Assembly (NCBI GenBank): GCA_964017235.1
Contig: OZ024932.1
Coordinates: forward strand, 80,045,451 to 80,109,450
Length of the DNA: 64,000 bases
Direction: 5' to 3'
Source of the DNA: Sabellastarte sp. h YS-2021
Taxonomy: Eukaryota > Annelida > Polychaeta > Sabellida > Sabellidae
Numbering within the stretch: position 1 is the first letter of the stretch; each line of letters begins with the position of its first letter. This document shows, in pieces, positions 48,599 to 59,593 of the stretch. The position numbers were made by a program, and so were the translations under genes. Under the pieces are notes generated by a model, which was given only the letters and a program-made list of their open reading frames with translations, was not told the origin of the DNA and made no database searches.

Positions 48599-48759
48599 TC
48601 AGGGCCGAGTCTCTGCTCCAGCTATTGAAAAAGCTCTGGTGGTATCCGGATCATCTAACTCAAGCGTCAGCATCAATCTGGTGTACTGACCCTCTTCTTC
48701 ACGCTCTGCCTGGCTTAGCCATGGCCTGACCCAATATCTTCTTTGTCTTCACTGTCCTG

Positions 48760-49648
48760 GTCATAGACCCCATCTCTTTCTCAGCCTGTCTATCATAGCT
48801 GTAATGATAACTAACTGCCTCTCCATTTGTAATATTAAGAGCTGAATTTGCATAAGATCTCTGTTAGGTCTGTCCATTCTGGAATTTGCTTCCAGACTGT
48901 TGGGTGGCCTTGACCAACTGGGCTCTAGAATTTGTTGTTCCATCGCTCTGATACGTTGTTGGTCCTTGGTTGGTTTGCAAGGGTCACCTCATGCACATTC
49001 CATTGCGCAGGAGGAAATATGGGTGGGACATACCAGAACCTGAGTTGAAGATCTGGGGTTTGGGGTCTGGGACGCAGGTGGCCTGTCACGTAGGTGGTAT
49101 CAAAGTACTCGAGCAGTGGAATTGCTTCTTCTGGTACAGACTCTCTCAGGAAGGCCATGCCTTCAGACACTTCATCTAGTGGGAGAAAAGCAAGGGCATC
49201 AATTTGTCCACAAAACAAATGGAAATCATTGTTGCTTTCATAAAGATTGGTCAGGCCCAAAGACTGAATCTTACACCATATTGATTGTGTCAAGTGGTAA
49301 AAGCAGTACTGAATGTTCACATGTTCACCAAACACTGCATGGACAGCCAGCTTGACACTTCTTTCAAAGTCAACTATAACAACAGAGGTATCACATCCTG
49401 CTTCTTCTAGGACATGTAGCATGGCTTCATAGGAAGTCTGAGTTTTACGCTGCAATAATGCAAAGGCAAAAGGCAGAAAAAACACCATTGCATTTCCCTT
49501 GGACCACATACAACTGATGAAACAGCCTATGGGGCAACAGCAAAGGTGCCATCCATGCCCCACACTTGCACACATGAAGCAAGTTGTTATAAGTGTACTT
49601 CAGTGGCAAATATGACAACACATTCATCAGCATCTGGGCCATTGTCAT
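48760..49648 (-). pseudogene. MULE (Mutator-like) transposase fragment
   Basis: The MULE transposase core is spread over two or three frames: MAPLLLPHRLFHQLYVVQGK (49.5 kb), then FALLQRKTQTSYEAMLHVLE, VVIVDFERSVKLAVHAVFGE (core Asp), VNIQYCFYHLTQSIWCKIQS, SVPEEAIPLLEYFDTTYVTG, FPPAQWNVHEVTLANQPRTN and NVSERWNNKF. At least one frameshift lies near 49490, and another near 48940 before the GHPTVWK-like tail. No terminal inverted repeats were identified. The DNA-binding N-terminus is missing. Confidence 0.85.
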
Positions 49649-50193
49649 ACTTCAAAAAGGTTGTTGGGTTTTCTCATTTCTCAAAGGAGATAGCACACAG
49701 AAAGTCCATGATTTCTTAAAGGTTTTAAAAATGTAACTGTACCTTGAAAAATGATGTACAGATAATTGATAAATGTGGAAAATGATAATGTTTTATCAGA
49801 GTTGTATTAAATGGATGTTTAATCATTGAAAATCTAAAAAAAATCTTTAAAAACAATGATAAATTTATATTTGTCCAAAACGTCCACCCTTGAAAAATGG
49901 CCTGGCTGAAACATCCGTAGCCAGAACGTCCTAGGCCGAAACGTCCGTCCACCATATTTGCCTAGGAATTACTCATATATGACAAGCGACACTGGTATTT
50001 AAACACATTTTAGTTAATCCCAGACCCATTGTGGCAAAGGCAAACACACTTGTTATTTTAAGGTAGGTAACTTTTTTTTTATTATTTTTATTTCTTTTTC
50101 AATAGGAGTTAACATTTACATTATTATATTTACTAACAATTCCAAGCTTTCCATAGTCACGGTATTATAAAACATGAATATTAAAAAGGTATG
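49649..50193. other. No gene; short ACGTCC-repeat block
   Basis: Bases 49878-49950 hold repeated phrases (AAACGTCC, GAACGTCCTAGGCCGAAACG) like the end repeats of some DNA transposons; a comparable block with GGACCTTTGCCCACA is at 53505-53575. Otherwise AT-rich. Confidence 0.4.
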
Positions 50194-53100
50194 CTACTGT
50201 AATAGTCGTGGAATAAAATCCCACTTTTTTTTAAATTCACTTTCGCGGTTCTGTATTCTTGACACATACTCCTGTTCAAAATAAATATTTTTTAGCATCT
50301 CAAGAGCTTTAACTAGTTGTGGAGTTTTTTTCTTTCCAGATGTTACAAAAATATATTTTTTCATAATTACCAATAAAATATTCGCAGGCCACATTTGTTT
50401 TTCTTGGTAACCCAAAATTATATCTTTGCTTGAAAAAATTAAATCTCTATTTGTGTCGGTTTTTATTCTTCTGGTCAGATCTTCCCAAAATTTTTTAACA
50501 GGGTTACATAAAGTGAATAAATGTACTAGAGTTTCTTCATTTTCATTGCATAATCTGCACACATTGTTTTGTGATATGCCCATTTTAAATTTTAAGCTTT
50601 CAATTCCCAATATTCTATTTAAGATTTTATATTGAAAGCAAATCAGGTAGTTGTCTTGTATAGTTTTAAAACAAACCAAGTAACTTTTTTCCCACATGGG
50701 TTTTGTAATTTTGATATTCAAAGATCTTTCCCATTTATGTCTAAGCTTGTCATCGTTAAAACGTTTTTGTGAAAGCAAAATTTTATAAAATTCGCGTGAA
50801 CCTTTTATGCCTTTGGAGAGAAGGTATGATGTTATAGGGTAAATGGGCCTTTCATTTATTGAAGTATCCGATTTACCGAGGAAGTTATTCACACATTGTT
50901 TGACCCTATGATATTCCAAGAAATTATAGTGTACAGAGTATTTTGCCATTAGTTCATGATACGTTAGAAATTTTCCTTGGGAATCAATTAGATCGATTAC
51001 AAATATGATGCCCTTATTGAACCATTGTGGCAAAAAAAGTTATATTTTTGATATCCTTGGATCATTATACCATACCGGACTTGAAAATTTCCTATTTTCG
51101 TCTGGTGAGTTTACACTCAATAAACATGCCCAGGATTGTAAGGCTTCTTTCCAAACAGTATTTGTTATATTTTGTGCAAGATTTTTAGGCCAAATCGAGC
51201 CAAAATATTTTAATCTGTTTGGATTTTTAATGCAATGTAGTCCTAAAGTGTTCCACACCGGTGTATCATTACTCAACAATCTTTTAATCCAAGAGATTTT
51301 GAGGCTGGTTATGAAAGCATCTACATCGGTCATTTTTAGGCCTCCTCTCGGATAGCTTTGTGTTAGTTTTGCTCAACTTATTTTGTCTGGTTTATAATCC
51401 CATATAAACGAATAAAACAACTTATTCAGTGATTTAATAGTCCGAGGGCTAGGTCTAGGGATCATCATGAATAATGTGGTTAACCTTCGTATTATGAATG
51501 TTTTTAGTATGCATATTTTACCAATTGGGGTGAGTTTCCGTTGCCTCCAAGGCACAAGGATTCTTTCTACCTCTGTTGTTATAGTATCATAATTTAAACT
51601 GGACATATCATTGAGATTTACCAAAAAGGTAATACCCAGAACTCTACAGATATTTATTTCCCATTTCAAGTTCGCGTGCTGACACAATTTTTGTGTATTT
51701 CCCTTCTCTGAACCAATCCATACTATTTGTGTTTTTTCTTTATTCACTTTTAAACCGGAGTATGTGCCAAATATCTCAAGGACATTAAGAGCTGATTGGA
51801 GAGAGCTTTCAGAGCCATCTAAAAATATTGTTGTGTCGTCTGCAAACTGGATAATTTTTAAGTATTCTTTGTTTATGTTTAATCCTTTAATTGAGCTGCA
51901 CGTTTCTACTAAGATTGTTAAGAAAAGGGAGCATATTATGAAAAGATATGGTGCAACTGGGTCTCCTTGTCGACAACCCCTTTTAATACAAATCTGATTG
52001 GATAAGAAACCACATTGAAGAACAGTTGCGAAAATGTTTGTATTCAAAGTATTTATCCATTTAATAAAATTCTGTCCAAAGCCTAATTTGTTTAGAGCTT
52101 CGATAAGGAAATCCCATGACACTGAGTCGAATGCCTTCTCAAAGTCTACAAGCATAATTAAGCCCGGGATCTTATTATACTCTGTGAAATGCATTGTGTC
52201 GTATATCAATCGTGTGCAATCGCTCATATGGCGTCCTCTTATAAAACCTGTTTGCTGCTCTGGGATTAAATGAGTTAATACTTTTTTTAATCTATTTGCT
52301 ATTGCCGCTGAACCTATTTTGTAAGCTACTGACAAAAGTGAAATAGGGCACCAGTTTTTCAAATACTCTCTTGGTTTATCACCCTTTGGCAAGCATGAAA
52401 TTATGCTATAACGCATTGGTACAGGTAGTTTACCTATTTTGTAGCTTTCATTCAAGGTTCTCAGAACAAAAATTTTCAATTTTCTCCAAAAAACTTTGTA
52501 GAATTCTGATGGAAATCCATCTATCCCAGGACTTTTATTATGTTTCATATTCTGTAGGGATTGGCTGATTTCATCTTCTGTGAGTTCTCCTTCAAGCGCA
52601 TCTGATTCTAATTTTGATAACCGATTATAACTGTTTGAGTTTATTTTTTTGAAAAAGTCTTTTGCGCATTTATTTTCGGTTTTGTTAAATAGTTTAGAAT
52701 AAAATTTATGAATTTCTTTTAGTATATTGTCTTGTTCGTATATATTTTCACCCTTTTCATTTTTCATGTGTTTAATGGTTTTGTCTATATACCTATCATT
52801 TTCTAGCATACAGAAATATTTTGAAGGTTTTTCTCCGTCCATCAGCCATTTTGCTCTTGATCTAATTATTGAGCCTTTTATTTTTTTGCCTCTGAGGTCT
52901 TCGATTTCCTTTTTCTTTTTTTCTAACAGTTCTAAATCTGGTACTTCTTCTTGTTCAATGGAGTCAATTTCTTTTATTAAACTCAATTCTTTACTGTTCA
53001 CTGACTGCTTTTTGTGTGATGAAAATTTGATAGTTTCACCCCTTATTTTTAGCAATAATACCTCAAAAAATTGGCTGTCTGATATACTAAGTTGCAACTC

Positions 53101-53382
53101 ACTGTCTTTTACCTTGGTAATATTATTAGGGTTATATATTGGGACAGCATATCTCAATTTTTCTTTGTCAATAATATTGTTTATTTTTATTAAGTAATCT
53201 TTGTCCTTCAACAGTGAGTTGTTGAATTTCCAGACTCCTTTTCCCTGTCGGAAACTACATACTGTAATATTTAGGTAGGTAGGTAGGTGGGTAGGTAACT
53301 TGGTGTTTATAATTTCATGAATTTTATCATAACGTAAAACTACATTCAATTTGTGAAAACCAATGTGAATAGAAACACACAC
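50194..53382 (-). pseudogene. L1/Tx1-like LINE ORF2 (RT to C-terminus), two nonsense codons
   Basis: One frame of about 1060 codons interrupted only by TGA at 51373-51375 (after YKPDKIS) and TAA at 51037-51039 (after RISKI). RT landmarks: IIRSRAKWLMDGEKPSKYF, HNKSPGIDGFPSEFYK, PGLIMLVDFEKAFDSVSWDF (motif A), KRGCRQGDPVAPYLF (B), IIQFADDTTIFLDGSE (FADD, C). The C-terminal domain has the Cys/His cluster CRLCNENEETLVHLFTLC. The apurinic endonuclease domain is missing or off-frame at the 5' end (53382 and beyond), so it is 5'-truncated. Such LINEs insert by target-primed reverse transcription. Two point changes suggest fairly recent death. Confidence 0.9.
53267..53298. repeat. (TAGG)n microsatellite
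   Basis: TAGGTAGGTAGGTAGG followed by TGGGTAGGTAAC, at the 5' truncation end of the minus-strand LINE. Confidence 0.9.
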
Positions 53383-53504
53383 ATGAAATCATTTATCAAT
53401 ATAAAAATTAAACAGAAACTAATGCATTCATGAGAACAGAGATCTAAGGCAGGAAGTTGTAATGCTATAACTAGTTTGCTCAGTGTACAGATGTTTACCA
53501 CCAG

Positions 53505-53575
53505 GACCTTTGCCCACACAGTCCTATGCCCATAGGACCTTTGCCCACAGGGACCTTTGCCTACAGCCAATTGTA
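53505..53575. repeat. GGACCTTTGCCCACA repeat block
   Basis: ACCTTTGCCCACA occurs three times with CATAGG/CAGGG spacers, then GGTAGGATGTTTGC. Looks like the repetitive end of a DNA transposon; the partner end was not found. Confidence 0.4.
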
Positions 53576-55195
53576 CGGGGTAGGATGTTTGCTTACAATA
53601 CTAATAAAATAAGGTCTCTAATATTTTAAGGTTTTCAATTCATATAATTAACCTTATATAACCTTAAATGTAGAATTCAAACTGAAAGTATAAGCTATGC
53701 CATTGCCAAAAAACATAAAGATAACACACATATAGAAAAGTTAAATCTTAAACTTAATGTACCCCTACTCCTCATGTCTTGAAAGAAATTGATACAGTTA
53801 AAGCAGACATTGAATACTATTTCAATGAAAGTGCAGAAGGAAGCATTATTCGATCCAGATGTAAAATGGTTGATTAATCCTGACCAAATTGGATATATGC
53901 AGAATCGATATTATGGTGAAAACATAAGGCCTATTAATGATATTATAGACTATTGTCATATAACTAGAAAACCATCAGTTATATTATTAGTAGACTTCGA
54001 AAAGGCCTTCGATACCATATGTTGCTTAAATTACTACAGCTTTGGTACAAATTTCAAGAAGTGGATTGCCACCCTCTACAGAAATATTGAAAGTTGTGTT
54101 ACAAATAATGGATACCAATCAGAGTACTTCTATCTATCGAGAAGTATTAGGCAAGGCTGCCCTTTAAGTGCACTCCTATTTTTGTTGGCTACTGAAGTAG
54201 TTGCTATAATATTATGTAATTTAGATTGTATACATGGAATTAATATAAATGACACATGTATAAAATTATGTCAACTAGCTGATGACATGACTCTATTTGT
54301 TGAAGATATTGATTCAATATGTCATGCATTTTCAGTGTTTGAGGAATTTTACAGGTATGCAGGCTTGAAGCTCAACAAGGCAAAGACTGAAGCAATTATT
54401 ATCTATAATGATGGGTCACTTCTACAAAAAAAGTTAGGAATAAGTTGGTCTAAACCACCTTTCAAAACTCTGGGTACTTATTTTTCCACAGACCTAGAAG
54501 AAGCTAAGTTACTTAACATTAAAGACAGATTTGAAAAAATTAAAAGTATAATAACTACATGGAAGGGAAGGGCACTAACATTAAAGGGAAAAATAACAAT
54601 TATAAAATCATTAATAGTCCCTCATATACCAACACTGTATCTCATGTCTCTCATCAAGTGAAAAGCTAATTGCAGATATAGAGAGTCTTGTTACCAAATT
54701 TGTATGGAACCACCAAAAGGCATTAATTGCCAAAAATACATTAATTCAACCTATAAGCCGCGGTGGCCTAAAAATGCCTTGTATTAAGAAAATTGGTCAG
54801 TCATCTCAAATTATGTGGGTTAAGAGACTTACAAATCCCATCAATGCAAAATGGAAACAGCTGTCTTGGTTTCTTTTAAATACAGATTATGCGATCGAAA
54901 AAAACCAGCAACCGAATACTATCAAGACCTGCTTCGTAATTGGTATGACCTTATAAGTTTTGAGCCTGCAAGACTGTGTGAATTATTACAAGAACACCTT
55001 TTTCAAAATGATTTGTTTCATATTGGAGGAAAATGGATATTAAATGAATATAAAGAGTTAGGTAATAAAGGAATTAATTTGGTTAAACATTTTGTTAAAG
55101 ACAATGGAATACCTTATCAAAGATGTGAATTTCAAAATAAGTACAATATAAGGATTGATGTCATGAAATATAATAACATTACCAGTGTTATACAA

Positions 55196-57002
55196 ACTAA
55201 ACTAGAAATAGGACACCCTGTTGATAGTAGCTGCGACATATGAATAGAAACAGGATAGCACAGAAGAACACACATTATCATGTGTAATGTCCACCCCATG
55301 AACCTTTTGCCAAAATTGTACAGTAGTCTTACAAGACCCTGTTTCATTTGTGAAAATATATCAATGATGGTTAAATATTTATTAGTGTACATATAAATTA
55401 TTTCAGCTTCATGAATTTTTGCATTGGTTGGGTCGAAAACTTTGACGAAATCACTCTATCTTGCACGGTTAAGGAGATAAAAGCAAATTTCTGTTTTTCC
55501 ATTTTGGGCCAAAATTCGAAAATTTAAAATGGCCGCCTTATGTGGGGAGGGGAAAATTTTTTGAAAATTGCCAAGAGTACATTTCTTAGATACCCTGTGG
55601 GTCGAAAATTTCACCGAAATAACTCTATCTCGCACGGTTAAGGAGATAGAAGCAGATTCGTGTTTTGCCATTTTTGGCAAAAATTCGAAAATTCAAAATG
55701 GCAGCCATCGCTCTATCTCTCACGGTTAAGGAGATAGAAGCAATTTTGTGTTTTGCCATTTTTGGCAAAAATTCGAAAATTCAAAATGGCAGCCATTTTT
55801 GGGGAGGGGAAAATTTTTTGAAAATTGCAAAGAGTACATTGCTTAGATACCCTGTGGGTCGAAAATTTCGACGAAAAATCACTCTATCTCGCACGGTTAA
55901 GGAGATACAAGCAAATTTGTGTTTTGCCATTTTTGGCAAAAATTCGATCGCTCTATCTCTCACGGTTAAGGAGATAGAAGCAAATTCATGTTTTGCCATT
56001 TCAAAATGGCCGCCATTTTTGGGGAGGGGAAATTTTTTTGAAAATTGCAAAGATAACATTCTTTAGATACCCTGTGGGTCGAAAATTTCGACAAAATCGC
56101 TCTATCTCTCATGGTTAAGGAGATAGAAGCAAATTCGTGTTTTGCCATTTTTGGCAAAAATTCGAAAATTCAAAATGGCCGCCATTTTTGGGGAGGGAGA
56201 ATTTTTTTTGAAAATTGCAAAGATAACATTCTTTAGATACCCTGAGGGTCGAAAATTTCGACGAAATCGCCCTATCTCTCACGGTTAAGGAGATAGAAGC
56301 AAATTCGTGTTTTGCCATTTTTGGCAAAAATTCAAAATGGCCGCCATTTTTGGGGAGGGGAATTTTTTTGAAAATTGCAAAGATATCATTCTTTAGATAC
56401 CCTGTGGGTCGAAAATTTCAACGAAATCACTCTATCTCGCACGGTTAAGGAGATAGAAGCAAATTCGTGTTTTGCCATTTTTGGGGAGGGGAAAATTTTT
56501 TGAAAATTGCAAAGAATACATTCCTTAGATACCCTGTGGGTCAAAAATTTCGACAAAATCGCTCTATCTCGCACGGTTTAGGAGATATGAGCACATTTGC
56601 CTTTTTCAATATTCAAAATAGCCAATTACTCATTTATTTAATTAATTACTACCTCATCTATGAAGCAATTACCCCCAAAAGCAATCCCATACAAGCTATT
56701 AACCCAATGAACCTCCATACCAAATTTCAGAAAGATAGGCTTAATAGTATTCCTTAAAATGCCTGGAAACCAAAGAGATACTCAAAAGTAGCAAAGTAGC
56801 TATTACTCATTTAGCTATAGAGCTATCATCACCAAAAGCAACCCCATACAAGCTATTAACCCAATAAACCCGCATGCCAAATTTGGTAAAGATAGGATAA
56901 GAACTGTTGCCTAAAATGTCTGGAAACCAACTGGGACGCCGGAAAAAGCAAAAATAATGTGTCCAGCCCCCCCCCCCCCCCCCCCCAGTGAGCGGACATA
57001 AT
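55196..57002 (+). mobile_element. Satellite-bearing insertion inside the L1-like LINE
   Basis: The LINE coding sequence stops at 55195 and resumes at 57003, so these are good borders. Starts ACTAGAAATAGGACACCCTG, similar to 45250. Contains the ATGGC(C)GCCAT array (55390-56600), then two copies of a CCCATACAAGCTATTAACCC segment (56690, 56845) and a C-run (56968-56987). Ends near AGTGAGCGGACATAATTA. Non-coding. Confidence 0.6.
55390..56600 (+). repeat. About eight units of a ~165-bp repeat with AAAATGGCCGCCATTTT
   Basis: CTCTATCTCGCACGGTTAAG recurs near 55453, 55620, 55880, 56100, 56270 and 56428, with shortened units near 55710 and 55950. Units carry TTTTGCCATTTTTGGCAAAA, TTCAAAATGGCCGCCATTTT and TTAGATACCCTGTGGGTCGA. 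Related to but distinct from the 16.4-kb array (TTCGAGATATAAG replaced by TTAAGGAGATAGAAG). Confidence 0.88.
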
Positions 57003-57503
57003 TAAATGGTCTGCCCAAGATAGAGCCATGTTCCTATGATGTACCCAAGCAATGTTTGAAAGATCTAAGTAAAATAAAGAGTCGACATGTCTACAATTAT
57101 TATATTAGTAGAAGCTACTTGAATCCCAGTAGCCAAAATAAATGGGTAGAGTACTATCCCTTTCTTGAGAAAGCTAACTGGACCCAAATTTACTCACTGC
57201 CTTCAAAAATAGTAAAAGATTCATATCTGATAAGTTTTCAGTTCAAAATAATCCATAGAATATTCAATTGCAACTATAAACTTTTTGTATGGAAAATTAA
57301 AGAGTCCCCGCAGTGCCCAATATGCCAACAAATAACATAACTTATTTTTATTACTGTGAATTTTCCAAATTATTCTGGGTTCAAGTTGAAACGTAGCTTA
57401 AAGAAAAACTTCTAGTTAATTTTGATTTTACTGTTCTAGAGATATTGCTAGGTGCAATAAATAATGATGAAAGACTTTTCCATGCTATAAACTAGATGAA
57501 TGA

Positions 57504-59593
57504 TTTTGCTAACAAAAGCGAAGCGTCCCTGAGAGTTTAAAATGCCTTGTGGTTTTAATAAGCATGCTGTAAAGCTAAGAATGCACAAAGCTGTACCGTA
57601 CTGTTACATAAAGCAACCCCCTTAGTGATATCATGACAGGGAAAATCCTAATTAACATATATTAACATATTTAATTAACATAAACAAGCGTTGTAGACAT
57701 AGACAAGCTGGAGAAAGTGTTGTACATTGGATGTACAACATTGGATGTAACTTTAGTAAATTTTGTGTAAATGCTACAAAGCATTTCAGTAACGAGTATT
57801 GATAACTTCATATAATCATATAATATAATCATATAATCATGTGTGCAAGTATGTATTGCTATTTAGATTGTCCACAGGGTTTTGCAATAGGTTTTAATAC
57901 ATTGTGAAAGCATAAAAGCAACAATAAAGGCAAAAGCTATTTCATGACCCCAGTTTGACTCATACATGGGGGTCAGGAGGTAAAACTAACCGGCTATTTA
58001 GACTGTCCACATATGGTTTCCCAATACCTCTTAATACATTCCAAAGCTATAATAGCAACAATGAAGGAGATATCAGGTTAAAAACTCCAAAACAGCTATT
58101 TTTTACCCCAGTTTGACCCATGGGGGGGGTTGGGTGGTAAAACTGAAAACTGACCGGCTACTTAGACTCTCCACATATGCTTTCCCAATACTTCTTAATA
58201 CATTCTCAATCTATAAAAGCAACATTAAAGGAGATATAAGACAAAAACTCGAAATCAGCTATTTTATGACCCCAGTTTGACCCATGGGTGAGGAGGGATC
58301 AGGGGATAAAAGTGACCAGCTATTTAGATTCTCCACATATGCTTTCCCAATACCTCTTAATACATTCTGAAGCTATAAAAGCAACGATAAAGGAGATATA
58401 AGGCAAAAACTCCTAAGCAACTATTTATGACCCCAGTTTGGCCCATAAGGGGGGGGGGGTCGGGGGGTAAAACTGACCGGCTATTTAGACTCTCCACATA
58501 TGCTTTCCCAATACCTCTTAATACATTCTGAAGCTATAAAAGCAACAATAAAGGAGATATAAGGCAAAAACTCAAAATCAGCTATTTTATGACCCCAGTT
58601 TGACCCATAAGGGGGGGCGGGGGGTAAAACTGACCGGCTATTAAGACTCTCCACATATGCTTTCCCAATACCTCTTAATACATTCTGAAGCTATAAAAGC
58701 AACAATAAAGGAGATATAAGGCAAAAACTCCAAAGCAGCTATTTATGACCCCAGTTTGGCCCATAAGGGGGGGGGGGGGTCGGGGGGTAAAACTGACCGG
58801 CTATTTAGACTCTCCACATATGCTTTCCCAATACCTCTTAATACATTCTAAAGCTATAAAAGCAACAATAAAGGAGATATAAGGCAAAAACTCAAAATCA
58901 GCTATTTTATGACCCCAGTTTGACCCATAAGGGGGAGCCGTGGGGTAAAACTGACTGGCTATTTAGACTCTCCACATATGCTTTCCCAATACCTCTTAAT
59001 ACATTCTGAAGCTATAAAAGCAACAATAAAGGAGATATAAGGCAAAAACTCAAAATCAGCTATTTTATGACCCCAGTTTGACCCATAAGGGGGGGCCGTG
59101 GGGTAAAACTGACCGGCTATTTAGACTCTCCACATATGGTTTCCTATTACCTCCCAATACATTTTATGGCTCTAAATGCAATACTTAAGAAGATAACAGG
59201 GGGGTTGACCTAAATTTAAGGCTCTCAGATTGGAAGATATGAGGAAATCACCCATAAATGAGACATTTTTCAAGGGATTGCTCCCAAAATAATCAGCTTG
59301 CATTTTCGATAGTATGAACAGGTGTGTCAAATTATAAGGCTGTGTGCGATGACGGGGGGGGGGGGGGGGGGGGGTGTACTTCAAAAAAATCGTTTTTGAT
59401 CATGTGACCTTCATAAAAGTCAAAGGTCAAATTTAAGCATGCAGACAAATTTTCCCATGCCTAAGGTATATAACTGCCAAATATGGTTTGAACCCTTCTA
59501 ATAATAAGGGAGATATTCAAGGGGGACCATAATGCGGTGGCGAGGAAACTGAGGCGAAAACAAATAAGCGCCCTTTCAGGGACGCTTAATTAA
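57504..59593 (+). mobile_element. Hairpin-type satellite carrier, long version (about eight 158-bp units)
   Basis: 5' end TTTTGCTAACAAAAGCG then AAGCGTCCCTGAG, matching 33665. A tandem array, then the same 3' domain as at 34.2-34.6 kb (AGTCAAAGGTCAAATTTAAG, ATTCAAGGGGGACCATAAT, GAGGCGAAAACAAATAAGCG) and a terminal hairpin at 59566-59587 (AAGCGCCCT, TTC, AGGGACGCTT) followed by AATTAA. A G-run lies at about 59354-59374. Non-coding. Its insertion truncates the L1-like LINE. Confidence 0.72.
57880..59160 (+). repeat. About eight copies of a ~158-bp tandem repeat
   Basis: TTTCCCAATACCTCTTAATA recurs near 58018, 58184, 58344, 58506, 58666, 58825 and 58982, with diverged end units near 57890 and 59140. 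Each unit has AGCAACAATAAAGGAGATAT, AAATCAGCTATTTTATGACC and a G-rich GGGGGGTCGGGGGGTAAAAC. Several central units are nearly identical, suggesting recent unequal exchange or amplification. Confidence 0.92.

Larger units (their letters stand above)
53650..57495 (+). pseudogene. L1-like LINE ORF2, deleted and interrupted
   Basis: The RT part (53650-54661) has SVILLVDFEKAFDT (A), RSIRQGCPLSALLF (B), KLCQLADDMTLFV (LADD, C) and a thumb-like LKGKITIIKSLIV. The fingers region is missing: the frame jumps from an IIRSRCKMV-like stretch to INPDQIGYMQNR near 53870, an internal deletion. After frameshifts at about 54660 and 54900 the C-terminal region continues (FVWNHQKALIAKNTLI, SRGGLKMP, ELLQEHLFQND). 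It stops at about 55195 for a 1.8-kb insertion and resumes at about 57003 (CLKDLSKIKSRHVYNYYISR, LISFQFKIIHRIFNC, CPICQ...H...C zinc motif). It is cut at about 57495 by the next element. Multiply dead. Confidence 0.85.

Noticed and set aside
55456..56574. Open frames reading [11 protein letters not shown] repeatedly
   Set aside because: Same reason: translation of the 165-bp repeat.
57880..59160. CRISPR-like array
   Set aside because: Units are contiguous ~158-bp repeats without unique spacers, in a eukaryotic context.
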